Source of the DNA: Nelumbo lutea
Lineage: Eukaryota > Streptophyta > Magnoliopsida > Proteales > Nelumbonaceae
Length of the DNA: 64,000 nucleotides
Direction: 5' to 3'
NCBI GenBank assembly: GCA_022828595.1
Contig: JAKGHH010000003.1
Location: forward strand, 60,005,759-60,069,758
This document shows positions 34,655 to 46,196 of this stretch, piece after piece. Position numbers and translations under genes: made by a program. Numbering within the stretch: the stretch's first letter is position 1; every line of letters starts with the position of its first letter. The notes beneath the pieces are model-generated. The model made no database searches and had not been told where the DNA came from. It worked only from the letters and a program-made list of their open reading frames with translations.

Positions 34655-35150
34655 TGCATTTCTGTGAAGATCCTTTTCATACTCAAGTTTTTTAAAACTC
34701 AAGGACAAGTCTTTTTTTCTGAATAGGGGTATTTTGGTCATTTTAACACGTATTTGTGGAGTTCAGCCGATTAGTTTGATCTGCCTAGTTATAGTTGTTT
34801 GTGTTTACAGTTTCAGTCATTAAATAAGTACTTTAAGGGTTATAAAGTGTTAATTTGAATTGAAATATTTACTTTCTATAAAAATTATCAAAAAAAAAAA
34901 AATTATTGTCTATAAATATGTATAGATGTTTTACACATGGATCAATTAAGTCTTTTTGAGTTCCTACAGCTTATGCTAACCATGGCAAGTGATCCCCATG
35001 CTCTATGGTGATTCTTCATACCCTGAGAGTGATTCCAAGTTTCCTCTTTCTTCTTTGTCTATCTACTTAATCTTTCAAGAAGCCATTACAGTCACTGACA
35101 GCCATAAAATTCTCAACAAAAGCCATTCTGTTCATATGTGTCCTACATCA
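34655..35150 (+). repeat. 3' LTR of element G
   Basis: About 496 bp, ending TCCTACATCA as in the solo LTR at 62490. The left boundary is uncertain by a few bases because the first 50 bp have diverged. An A11 run lies near 34890. Confidence 0.65.
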
Positions 35151-35155
35151 CTCCC

Positions 35156-35713
35156 TTTTTTCTTTTGATAAAGAAGAAATTTTATTGGAAGGAAACGCCA
35201 GAACTAGCATACAAGAACTAGGCAGGCAGCTTAAAATAAAATCATCAGGATAACCTTTTGCATGGGGATAAAAAATAATAGACCCCATCAATTACAAAAT
35301 ACTGGAAAATTCCTCCTTTTTGCCCTTCTTTTTCTCCTTTGTTTCTGAGCCAACCAATTTCCATTTATCCTAATGAGTTTTTCACTGCAACTTTGCTGAA
35401 ATTTTCCTATATGTTCTCTGTGTTGGAATATCATTTGTGGACTGAATTGACATTAAGTTCCTATTATCTTGAAGCTTTGCCCTCTTTGAAGGCAAAGCAA
35501 GAGTGAAGTAATATTTGAAATTGCTGGAAGAGAAGAACTAGGAGCCATTCTAGGGTTCTCAGGTGAGCAGTTATAAAAGTTGAGCTTCAATGCACCTTGA
35601 CTGGGAAGAGACTAAAATTCTTATGAGATTCTAACCCTGTGTTTCTAACAAGCTCTCTTCCTACTTTTTAAATTTTCCGTTATTGCTGAACTGTTTGTTA
35701 TATGTGGAATCAG
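35156..35713 (+). other. Intron 3' part before exon C; possible retrotransposed 3' end on the minus strand
   Basis: A T-run and GATAAAGAAGAAATTTTATTGG (35160-35190) read on the minus strand as an AATAAAATTTCTTC ... A-tail end, as in LINE 3' ends. No coding was recognised beyond it. The last about 70 bp are pyrimidine-rich and lead to the acceptor at 35713. Confidence 0.35.
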
Positions 35714-35882
35714 GAAGGGTTGTTGAGTTGCTTGAAGCATTAGAAGCTATGGCTAAAGATAATCAACCTATTCCACCAAGAGCCATGATTTTGAGCAGAA
35801 AATACCGAACATTAGTTAGTTCGTGGATTGAACCTTTGCAAGAGGAAGCTGAACTTGGATATGAAATTGATTATATTGCCAG
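35714..35882 (+). CDS. PTAC3: pTAC3-like gene, exon C (169 nt)
   Basis: Third visible exon: two bases complete Gly, then 55 codons beginning RVVELLEALEAM, including PIPPRAMILSRKYRTLVSSW and ending ELGYEIDYIA, then two bases of an Arg codon. The acceptor is AATCAG ending at 35713. The donor is GTCTGC at 35883, a weak match to the GTAAGT consensus although it follows AG. It opens the longest intron here, 27.2 kb. Reading through the donor meets a TAG within about 25 codons. The exon encodes the conserved segment before the SAP region of pTAC3. The join to exon D gives Ala-Arg-Tyr-Ile-Glu-Glu, as expected for the family. Confidence 0.9.
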
Positions 35883-36463
35883 GTCTGCCATGTTAATTTC
35901 TCTGTCATTAGTATGTTTAGATATTTCTATACTACAGTTATTCCATTCTTAGGTATATCTTGATTTAGTTTCCACATCATGTATTTTGTTGCATCAACTA
36001 TTTTCTCAACGATCAGTTTTCTGGTTTATAACACTTGAAGTTATTCCAGTAGTAAAACTGTATGCAGTAGATTTGATTGATAGAAGAGAAGAAGAAAAGA
36101 GAGGAGAATTAGAGAAGAGGTGAGAATCAATCTTGGTTCTCATGCTGAATAATTGGGTGTTTGGGTGTGTGTGTGTGTGTACATACATGCATATTGAGAG
36201 TTACAATTACAAGTATACCCCTCTCTTTAGGTGCCTATTATAAGATTGAATACAATGACAAAAATACCCTCTGACACTAATACAACCAGCTCAACACTGT
36301 GATTTAAAAAGGTGTGTGCAGGCGAGGCACATTTTAGGGTATTCGCCTCGCCTAGGTACTAGGCACAGCCCTTTCAAAGGGTGCACCCCCTATTTCCTAA
36401 TGTTATTCATTCATTCATTTTAATAAAATATCTTCTTAAAAGGCAATTAAAGTTATAAAATCA

Positions 36464-36787
36464 GAAGAAAAACAGTCGTTAGAAATAAAACGACTGATTA
36501 AAAAGGTGTGAAAAGATGTTAGAAATCAGAAGAAAAGAGAAAAGAAGAGGAGAGAAGAAGTTGGCGGCAAATAGGGTTTAAAGAGAAGACTGTCTAATGA
36601 ATTCTCTCTTCCCTAATCCCTTTTTATTAAACATAATTTACAACTTTTGATATTTATAGAGAGGCCCTTAATTGGGTGATTAACTTAATTAAGCGTAATA
36701 TAAAAAAAGACCCATTAGTTAGAAGGCCCATTAACAACATAAACAAATAAAAACAGCCTATGGGCCATTCGGCCCATTCTCTCTACA
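36464..36787 (-). repeat. 3' LTR of copia C3
   Basis: 324 bp; on the minus strand starts TGTAGAGAGAATGGGCC. A polypurine tract (minus strand GAGGGGGAG) lies at 36788-36796. The terminal bases at the other end (TTTTTCTTC) are not the usual CA, so that border may be a few bases off. Confidence 0.8.
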
Positions 36788-36886
36788 CTCCCCCTCAAGC
36801 TGAGCAAAGATGTCAATCATGCCAAGCTTGCCAGTGTCATGTTGAAGTTCGGCCTTGGAGATTCCCTTGGTAAGAATGTCAGCTAA

Positions 36887-39779
36887 CTATTCTTCAGATG
36901 TAATGAATGGTAGACAAACTTCTCTAGAAGCCACTCTTTCTTTGATAAAATGCCTGCCAACTTCAATATGTTTAGTCCTATCATGTTGCATCGGATTGTG
37001 AACAATGTTGATGGCGGCTTGATTATCACAATATAGCATTAATGGATTATCATACTCAACACCCAGTTCCTCCATCAAGGATCAAAGGTAAAGTAACTTA
37101 GAAGCTCCATGAGCCATGGCTCTGTACTCGGCCTCAGCTGAAGATCTGGCAACAATTGAATGTTTATTGCTTCTCCAAGAAACAATATTACCTGTCACCA
37201 TGCTACAGTATTTAGAAGTTGACCTCCTATCATCAATGTTTCCTGCCTAGTCAACGTCTATGTAAGCCTCCATTTTCATATGACCATGCGTAGCAAAAAG
37301 AATTCTCTTCCCAGGAGTACTCTTCAAAAAACATAAAATCCCTTCTGCTACTACCATACCCCGGGAACATGCATGAACTAACTAATGCAGCTGACAACAT
37401 ATGCAATGTTAGGCCGAGTCATGCAAAGATATAGCAGTTTCCCAAGTAACATTTGAAACACTCCCTTGTCCTTCAACAGTTCTCCATTTGAGGCAGGAAG
37501 TTTGTGACTCATATCAATAGGAGTAGCCATTGGTCTTGCACCCATCTTGCCTGTTTTAGTGAGCAAGTCTAGCATATACTTTCATTGAGAGATAAAAATT
37601 ACACCCTCAAACCGAGCCACTTCTATGCCAAGGAAATACCTCAATTCCCCTAGATCTTTGATCTCAAACTCTGTATGAAGGAAAGATTTAAGATCTTTAA
37701 TCCTTGTCACATCAATATGAGTCACTACTACATCATCAACATAAACTATAAGATATACCACCAATGAATCTCTCTTCACAAAGAGGGTATGATCAGGCTG
37801 AGTCTGTATGTAACCAAAGTTAACAAGGGCAGCACAAAACCTTTCAAATCATGCCCTAGGTGACTATTTAAGTCCATAGAGAGGCTTCTTTAGTTTGCAC
37901 ACCTTTTCCTCTATATCTATACTATACATCCCTGGTGGGAGAGACATATAGAACTCCTCATGTAATTCTCCATTCAAAAATGCATTTTTCACATCAAACT
38001 AATAGAGTGGCCAATCTGAATGAGTAGTCAAAGATAGTAGAATCTACACAAATGTCATTTTTGTAACAAGAGCAAAGGTCTCCAGATAGTCAATCCCATA
38101 GGTTTGTGTATAGCCTTTTGCAACCAACCTAACTTTGTACCTTTCAATGTTGCCATTAGCATGGTATTTGGTGGTGTAAACCCACTTACAGACCATTGGC
38201 TCCTTCCCTTCAGGCAAATCAACCACTTACCATGTGTCATTCTTATGCAGAGCATCTATTTTAGTTCTCATAGCATCCCTTTATTCTGGAACATTAAGAA
38301 CTTCTGATACAAACTAGGGTATATGGTTAGAAGCAACAAAAGAAAGATAGGCATAATATGAAGGAGAAAGAAGACCATAGGAAAGATGTTTGGAAATGTA
38401 ATTTGTAGTACACTTCCATTTACCTTTCCTGATAGCAATTGGGACATCTAGACCTAGGAAGGGTGGTTGCAAAGGGATAGTATCAGTACTTGTTGCCTCT
38501 TTAGTAATTGGAAGTGCAGGAGGCTCATGTGATGTAGAGGAAACAATTTGCTCACTTCTAGTTCTTTGCCAATAGTACCACCTAGGATTAAAGAGGGGAC
38601 GTGGAGGTAATGGAGGAGGAATAGGAATATTGGAAGGAACCTAAGATGATTGTTCCTCCCTTGACTCATTAAGGATAGAAGAAGGCTCAAGAGGAGACTC
38701 AATAGGGACAGGAAGGGCAAGTGCAAACAACTGTGACAAATTCTCCCCCTTTGAACAATGCTTCCCCAGAGAAGAATCATAGAAAGGAGTGGACTCATCA
38801 AAGGTAACATCCATTGAAACATAACGAGTTCCGGAGTTTGGAACAAAACAATAATAACCCTTTTGTGTGGAGGCATAGCCTAGGAATATGCACTTGTGGG
38901 CCTTTAGTTCAAATTTGTGTTTTTGGGCACTCAGAATGTGTACATAACAAGTATAGCCAGAGACACGAAGGGGAATAGGAAAAAGGTTCTTACCCAGATG
39001 AAGGAGGCTAAGAGGAGACTTAAAACCCAACAATCTGGATGGCATACAATTAATTAGGTAGGTTGTAGTGAGAACACCACAAAATCTTGTAGGAACAGGT
39101 GAGGTAAACTTCTTGCAATTTCAACTATCTGATGTTTTTTTTCCTCAACAATTCCATTTTGTTCTGGAGTACGAACACAAGAACTCTGGTAAATAACCCC
39201 AAAATCAGTGAGATAAGAGGTTAGGTTTTTCTCAAAGTATTCTTTTGCATTGTCATATCTGAATATTTTGGTTATAGTATCAAATTGGGTAAGAACAAAT
39301 TCATGGAACTGCCTCACAAGTTTGGGAATTTCATCTCCGAATCTCATAAAAAATAACCAAGTATATTGTGAGAAATCGTCAATGAACAAGATAAAATATC
39401 TATAGCCTCCCATAGAGGGTAAGTGGTATGGCCCCCACACATCAGAGTGCATAATATGGAATGGAGATGATGATCTTTTATTACTCAAAGGATAACTGTT
39501 TTTATAATGTTTTGACAACTCACAAAACTCACAATGAAGATTGGACTAGTTAATTCCCTTAAACAATTTTGGGAATAGATGACTCAAAGCAGAAAAAGAT
39601 AAATGACCCAAACGAAAATGACATAACATGACACAACTAACAGACTCTGAGGAGATAGATCCAAAAGCAGCTTTCCCAAGTTGCCCTTGGCTTTGTCCAG
39701 GAGTATCCAGTAGGTATATTCCATTCGCCTCATGGCCACTCCCAATCACTTTCTGAGACTTCAGTCCTGAAAAACACAA
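36887..39779 (-). pseudogene. C3 integrase, RT and RNase H pseudogene
   Basis: Integrase: CHFRLGHLSFSALSHLFPKL (39650), MHSDVWGPYHLPSMGGYRYF (39440), FRYDNAKEYF where RSDN is usual, and TPEQNGIVEEKKHQIVE where ERKN is usual. [22 protein letters not shown] (about 38190) and YVDD within VYLIVYVDDVVVTHID (about 37740). RNase H: MLYCDNQAAINIVHNP (about 37040). At least six breaks by frameshift or stop. Confidence 0.85.
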
Positions 39780-39880
39780 TAAGAAGGAAAAAAGGTTACA
39801 CTATAGTTCAATGTTTTAGTTAGGCTACTCACAGACAATAAATTAGTATTCAGTTTAGGGACATGAAGAACAGATGGAAG

Positions 39881-41165
39881 TCAAAGGGAGTCTGTAGCCT
39901 TGATGGTTCCGTTGCCAGAGATAGGAGCAAGAGAGCCATTGGCTAGGGTAATCTTATCATGGCCAAGAAGCAAATCATAAGAAATAAATAAGGTGGAAAG
40001 GCTGGTCATATGATCAGAAGCACCAGAGTCAATAATCCAAGGGATCCTAAGATTACTTGAGATAGTTGCATGATTGAAAGTAGCATGTACACCTGAATGT
40101 GCAAATGTAGAAGTAGTTGAATTTCCCTGAGGGTTGGAGGAGGAGGCTACACTCTCTAGGTGACTGATCATCCTCCCATACTTCTCATATTCTACCTTCA
40201 TAATTGCTAACTGTTCACTGGTAGTCCTCTCATCAGTTAAGCACTTGTCATTATCTGGAACAGTGGCTATGTTGGCACTTCTTGTCTTCACATTATCAGC
40301 CTTCTTTTGGAAACGAGGAGGAAGGAGTTCCTGATGCAGTTTCCAACACTTATCTTTTGTATGTTTTGGTTTCTTGCAGTACTCACACACAACTTCCCTT
40401 TTTCTTGAACCACCTGAACTTCTTGTAGTTCCCTTCGGTTTCAGCCCCATATTGGCAAAATGATCACTTGAGATGGTTCATTGAACCTGGACCAGCTTCC
40501 TACTCTCTTCACTACTCACCATGGCATAGGCCTGAGACAATGATACATTATCCTTGGCTAAGATATTGTCTGGTGATGTCAAACTTGGGATTCAACCCTG
40601 TCAAGAATTCAGAAACCCTGTTTCTCTCAATTAATTTCCTGTAAGTTTCAGCATCATTAGTACTTTCCCAGACAACAGTTTCCATTAGGTCTATCTCTTG
40701 GCACAGGGATTTCAGCATTGTGAAGTAAACGGCTAAAGGTATCTCCCCCTGCCTTAAATAATTCACATCACTCTTCAACTTATATGCCCTAGCCACATTC
40801 AGTTTTTGTGAATAAGTTTCAGCCACGCTATCCCATATTTCCTTAGTTGAATTTATCCATAAATAATGTTGACTGATTTGTGGTTGCATTGAGTTCACTA
40901 ACCATCCAATGGCGGTATAATTCTCTTGCATCCATTTTTCATAAGATGGATCATCTTCCGGAGGAGCTTTCTTGCTCTCGGAGATATACCCCCATTTGCC
41001 TCTACTGCAAACATGAATTTTTACTGGCTGTGACCATGCTAGATAGTTGGTTCCGTCCAGCTTGACTGTGGTCACAGCCAATAGAGAGTCAGCAAGAGCT
41101 CCTAGAACCTGTCCGGATTCAGCCCCACACTTGTTTTCAACTCTCGAGATATCCAACTTCTTCAA
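39881..41165 (-). pseudogene. C3 gag and protease pseudogene
   Basis: Starts at ATG 41165 (MKKLDISRVENKCGAESGQV) with the gag signature KLDGTNYLAWSQPVKI (41060) and WLVNSMQPQISQHYLW (40900). A frameshift or stop near 40550 separates the next piece, which has zinc knuckle remnant CEYCKKPKHTKDKCW (40370) and protease WIIDSGASDHM (about 40045), intact at the DSGA site. Broken before integrase at 39881. Confidence 0.85.
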
Positions 41166-41560
41166 ACAACTCTAAAAGAACTTCAAACACCACGAGACTT
41201 GAGTCGATCTTCAAGAGGAAGAGAAAAGAGCTCAATCACTGAGTGCCAAGGTGAAGCTCCTTGTGGGGCCTGCAAATAGAATTCTCTAGTTGATTAGGGT
41301 TTTGCGAAAAAAACTCCAGGGACTGTCAGAATGATGACTAAGATAGCACCATTTTCTCCAAAAATCCACTAGTAATTGGGCTGAAAATTTTCTTCAATCA
41401 CTCATTCGATTTAGCTCTCCATACACACTGTGTATGGGAGAAAAGAGAGAAAAAAAGAAATGAGAGCCTGCTCTAGTACCAAGAAGAAAAACGGTCCTTA
41501 GAAATAAAAGGACTGATTAAAAAGGTGTGAAAAGATGTTAGAAATCAGTAGAAAAGAGAA

Positions 41561-41844
41561 CAGTGGTTTGTGGAACTTTAACAATGAGAAAAAACAGTTC
41601 TTATGGCTGGGTAGGGACATAGAGATTCAGTACAGCTGGGTGAAGAGGAGTGCCAACTCATTTGCGGATGGGTTGGCCAAGCAAGGAGTGACTAGGGAGG
41701 CTGTTTCCTGGGCTAGTTTTTAATTTTCTTTGCTTTCCCTTAGTTTTCTGTTTTGGGGGAGCTAAGTTATTTTATCTCCCTCTGTATTCCTTTCCCTCTA
41801 TTCTCTTAATTTAAGGAAATTGATGTTATTGATAAAAAAAAAAA
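41561..41844 (+). mobile_element. Short LINE 3' end inside the C3 5' LTR, with 18-bp target duplication
   Basis: 284 bp: the end of an RNase H domain (IQYSWVKRSANSFADGLAKQ, about 41617), stop, short 3' UTR and an A-tail. Flanked by AATCAGTAGAAAAGAGAA at 41543-41560 and 41845-41862. A clean example of a strongly 5'-truncated L1 insertion, related to LINE C. Confidence 0.9.
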
Positions 41845-41930
41845 AATCAGTAGAAAAGAGAAAAGAAGAGGAGAGAAGAAGAGTTGGCGGCAAATAGGGT
41901 TTAGAGAGAAGACTATCGAATGAATTCTCC

Positions 41931-42673
41931 GGGGTTCAGTGACTGGGAACAGGAAGATGCACAGATAATGACATGGTTATGGAATAGCATGGAACCAAAA
42001 ATTAGTGTGAATTTTATGTTCCTAGATACAACTAAAGAAATCTGGGATCATGCTAAGAAGCTATACTCCGGACAAGACAATACAACTAGGGTGTATCAGT
42101 TGTACCAAAAGTACTTTAATCTGAAGCAAGGCAGTCAAAGCTTAGAGGAATACTATGCAAGTCTGAGGAATATCTGAAATGAGCTCAATGTGTATCATCC
42201 TCTAACATCGGATGTTCAAATTCAACAACAACAGCGTGAGCAACTTGATGTGACAAGGTTTCTGGTGGGTTTGAAGGCTGAGTATGAGCTCGTCCGAGCA
42301 CAAATACTGGGAGGGTTTGCTCTTCCCTCACTTGAAGAGGTTTTTGCCCGTCTTAAGAGGACACCTATTGAGTCTGTAGAGCATTCCTCTCTCGGACAGA
42401 TCTGGTTTCATGGTGACTAAAAGGGGTGGCCGTGGAAATAGAGGTGGTGGTGGTGGTAGTGGACCTCCAGGTAACCGTGGTGATCCCATGTTTAACTGTG
42501 TTGGTGCCCGAAGTGGAGGTCGTGGTAAAGGAAGAAGTAATGCCCCTAGGAAGTGTACTTATTGTGGTTTAGAGGGGCACACGGTTAACTTCTACTATGA
42601 TTTACATGGTCCACCCAACACTTGGGCTAACCATGCTATGACTAAAGGAAGTGGTACAACTACTGAAAGTTAG
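41931..42673 (+). pseudogene. C4 gag pseudogene
   Basis: Gag middle domain (MTWLWNSMEPKISVNFMFLD, 41970) with a TGA at 42176 and a TAG at 42418, then a Gly/Arg-rich linker and zinc knuckle CTYCGLEGHTVNFYYD (42556). The fourth zinc ligand, Cys in C5, is Tyr here. Confidence 0.85.
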
Positions 42674-42802
42674 TAAACTGACCCGATCCTCTCCACATCT
42701 ACTGATGCTTCTAGCAAAGAGATGGTGAGTGTTCCCCGTGCAGTATATGAGCAGTTCCTTTAGACATCTCAACAGAACACCGCTACCCTTGCCCATTCAG
42801 GT

Positions 42803-45800
42803 ATGGCTTGTTTAGCTTACAAGGCTCCACATTGGATCATTAACTCTGGAGCCTCGGACCATATGTCTGGGACTCCTAATGTATTTTCTTCTCTTTCTCG
42901 GCCCTCCACATCTCAAACAGTTACACTTGCTAATGGTTCTACATCTCCCATTTGTGGTGTTGGTGATGATGATCTCTCCTCCTTGTCTTTATCATTTGTT
43001 TTATATGTTCCCAAGTTCCCCTTGAACCTTATGTCGGTTAGTAGATTAACCAAATCTTTTAATTGTTTCATAACCTTTTATCCCTTTTCTTGTGTGTTTC
43101 AGGATCTCAAGACGGGGATGAAGATTGGTGGAGGGCATGAGGCAGGTGGATTGTATTACCTTGATGGTGGTGGCCCTCTAGTAGCTTTTCAGTCGTCTTT
43201 GACTCCTCTTCAATGGCACTGCAGACTTGGTCATCCTTTTCTCAAGGTTCTAAAGTTGTTGGTTCTTTCCTTGAGTCATCTTTCATCTTTGGATTGTGAG
43301 TCATGTCAACTTGGGAAACATCGTAGAGTCTCTTTTAGTCCAAGAGTTGATAGTCGTGTCTCGAGTCCTTTTTCTTTAGTTCATTCTGATGTTTGGGGTC
43401 CAATCAAAGTGATGTCATACAATGGCTATAAGTATTTTGTAATTTTTGTTGATGACTTTTCAAGAATGACATGGATTTATCTTATGAAAGATTGCAGTGA
43501 ATTGTTTTCTATCTTTCAAAAATTTCATGGTGAAATACGCACCCAATTTGGTCTTCATATTAAAATTCTTCGCTCCGATAATGCCAAAGAGTACACCTCA
43601 ACATCATTTCAGCAATACTTAGAGCACCATGGGATAATTCATCAAACTTCTTGTGCCTACACCCCACAACAGAACGGTGTAGCTAAACGGAAAAATCGAC
43701 ATCTTCTTGAAACTGCTCAGTCCTTGATGCTCAATATGAATGTCCCAAAGCATTTTTGGAGTGATGCCGTCCTCACATCTTGTTTTCTGATCAATCGGAT
43801 GCCCATGTCCATCCTTGGAAGTCAATCCCCCTTCTCGGTGTTGTTTCCCACATTGTCTCCATTTCCTCTCACCCCAAGAGTCTTTGGATGTATTTGTTTT
43901 GTTCAACACTTGGGGTCTGGTTTGGACAAGTTAGATGCACGAGCTTCTAAGTGTGTCTTTCTTGGCTATTCGAGGACTCAGAAAGGGTATAAGTGCTATA
44001 ACCTAAATTCCATAAATCATTTGTGTGCTCTGATGTCACCTTCATTGAATCAGTTCCCTTCTTCTCAGATGCTGTGGTTTCTACTTCCTTCCTCCGTGGT
44101 TCCTCTTTCCGTCCCTGTTGTGGATCCCCTTCCCGTGGCTCCCATTCCTGTGCAGATTCCCCTTTCATGCCAGTTACTACTGAGAGGCCTCCAATCACAC
44201 AAGTGTATACCCATAGAAGAGCACCAGCTCCTTCTCCAATTCAGCCCTCATCGACAGATCCTGCCATTGCTTCTTCTCCCTCAGATCTTGATTTTCCTAT
44301 TGCCATGCGGAAAGGTAAACGCATTTGTACTTCTCATCCTATTTCACACTATGTTTCAGTTGCTCACCTGTCTGCTTCTCATCGCAATTTTATATCATTG
44401 ATGTCATCTATTTCCATTCCCAAGACTATCCAGGAAGCCCTTACCTCACTAGGGTGGCGGCAAGCCATGGAAGAGGAACTCTCTGCTTTACAACACAATC
44501 ACACATGGGAATTCACTGCTCTTCCTCCTGGTAAGCATGTTGTTGGGTGTAAGTGGGTCTACACAGTGAAGTATCTTCCAGATGGCAGTGTGGAACGATT
44601 GAAGGCCAGGTTAGTGGCTATGGATAAAATTGGAGACATTTTCTCTCCTATGGATAAAATTGGTTCAGTTCGGGTGTTGATTTCATTAGTCGCTATGTAT
44701 GATTGGCCTCTTGTACAACTTGACATAAAAAATTCTTTCCTACATGGTGATCTCATTGAGGAAGTATATATGGAGCAACTGCCAGGGTTTGTTGCTCAGG
44801 GGGAGGATGGTAAGGTTTGTAGACTCAAAAAGGTAATTTATGGATTGAAACAATCTCCACGTGCTTGGTTTGGCAGGATCAGTGAAGTGGTGAAGGCCTT
44901 TGGGATGAAACAGTGTCAGGTTGATCATTCTGTGTTCAGCTATAACTCAAAGGATGGGAAAATCTTGCTAGTCGTGTATGTGGATGATGTTGTCATAACT
45001 GGAAGTGACAGCAATGGAATTGACAGGCTGAAAAAATTCTTACAGGACCACTTCAATACGAAAGATCTAGGGAAGCTAAAGTATTTCCTAGGAATAGAGG
45101 TTGCGAGGTCAAAACAGGGGATCGACCTATGTCAGAGAAAAGATGTTCTTGATCTACTTGAAGAAATAGGGTTGTTAGGTGCTAAACCAGTAGAGACTCC
45201 TATGGAACTCAATGCTAAGTTGAGTATTGATGCAGGTGAAGAGTTTGATGATCCAGGAAGATACAGGAGGTTGGTGGGAAAGTTGAACTACTTGACCATT
45301 ACTCGACCAAATATATCATTTGTTGTGAGTATGGTGAGTTAGTTTATGCAACATCCTCGGATTCCTCATTGGGAAGCAGTTTTAAGGATTGTTAGGTACC
45401 TGAAGGGTGCTCCAGGTCGTGATTTGCTATATCGGAGTGGAGGGACCCTTGAGATAGTAGGGTACACAGATGTTGATTGGCTGGTTCTATATTAGACAGG
45501 AGATCAACTACAGGGTATTGTACCTTCCTTGGTGGCAATCTTGTAACTTGGAAAAGCAAGAAACAAACAGTGGTGGCAAGGAGTAGTGCAGAAGCTGAGT
45601 ACAGGACTATGGCTCATACCACATGTGAACTAGTATGGTTGAAGAACTTGCTACAAGAGATGGGGTTCTCAGTTGATAAACCCAATAAACTATACTGTGA
45701 TAACCAAGCTTCTGTTCACATCTCTTCCAACCCAGTCTTCCATGAGAGAACTAAGCATATTGTGGTTGATTGTCACTTTGTAAGAGAGAAAGTGATAAGT

Positions 45801-45932
45801 GGAGTGATAACCACTTCTCATGCGAGCTCAGGAAATCAGTGGGCAGATCTCTTTACAAAGGGATTGTCTCGGGGCAGAGTAGATTATATTTGTGACAAAC
45901 TAGGACTATATGACATATACTCTCTAGCTTGA
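42803..45932 (+). pseudogene. C4 pol pseudogene
   Basis: Protease reads WIINSGASDHM, so the catalytic Asp is Asn. Integrase is long and otherwise well kept (CRLGHPFLKVLKL, VHSDVWGPIKVMSYNGYKYF, RSDNAKEY) but the DD35E glutamate site reads AKRKNRH instead of AERKNRH. A frameshift near 44020 separates the two long pieces. RT has a short deletion and local repeat (MDKIG twice, about 44623-44665) and an intact YVDD (44983). RNase H continues to 45932 after a TAG near 45341. Confidence 0.88.
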
Positions 45933-45939
45933 GGGGGAG

Positions 45940-46196
45940 TGTTAGAATACACGAATCAGGGGTATTTTGGTCATTTTGGTTTATCTGTTTGAGAGTGAAA
46001 GGTCTATTTTATTTATGTTTAAGTTATGTGTCCCATCTTTCATGAGGGACAATATGGTCTTTCTTGTAACTCTATTATTTGAAATAAATACAAGTGGGTC
46101 GGCTAGGGAGGACTGATTTTCTTCTTCCTTCCTATTCTGGCCGAACTCTTCTTCTCTTCTCTTCTTCTTCTTCTTTCTTTTCTTCTTTTCTACTTT
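45940..46196 (+). repeat. 3' LTR of copia C4 (truncated)
   Basis: Starts TGTTAGAATACACGAATC after the purine tract GAGGGGGAG; matches the C5 LTR, but stops at TTCTACTTT where C5 has 30 more bases. Confidence 0.85.

Larger units (their letters stand above)
27875..35150 (+). mobile_element. LTR element G (gag-only, non-autonomous), interrupted by copia C2
   Basis: LTRs at 27875-28325 and about 34655-35150 share the order GGGTATTTTGGTCATTTT, TATAAATATGTAT, TTTTACACA, GCTTATGC, AAGAAGCCATTACAG, CCTACA. A primer-binding site variant TTGGTACCAGAGATTAC follows the 5' LTR (28326). Flanks CTCCT (27870-27874) and CTCCC (35151-35155) are a near-perfect 5-bp duplication. Without copia C2, about 1.6 kb of internal sequence remains; it shows a gag-like region but no protease, integrase or RT. 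This resembles the described plant class of terminal-repeat elements that carry only gag. Confidence 0.75.
25924..35713 (+). other. pTAC3-like intron between exons B and C (9.8 kb)
   Basis: Begins GTATCA and ends AATCAG. Contains element T (right copy), the gag-only LTR element G and copia C2. The interval 27516-27874 shows nothing recognisable. Confidence 0.85.
41930..46196 (+). mobile_element. Ty1/copia retrotransposon C4 (+ strand), 5' end missing, inside the C3 LTR
   Basis: Same family as C5 (51754-57357). It begins abruptly inside gag (equivalent to about C5 position 53070), so the 5' LTR, leader and first 60 or so gag codons are gone. The 3' LTR is also short at its end. About 50 bp of C3 LTR present in the 3' LTR copy (36620-36660 region) is missing at the junction. 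The borders therefore look like deletion or recombination, not a clean insertion. Confidence 0.85.

Noticed and set aside
36164..36181. (GT)9 run as a regulatory element
   Set aside because: Ordinary microsatellite; nothing links it to regulation.
43619..43909. Minus-strand open frame opposite C4 integrase
   Set aside because: It is the reverse strand of well-supported integrase coding.
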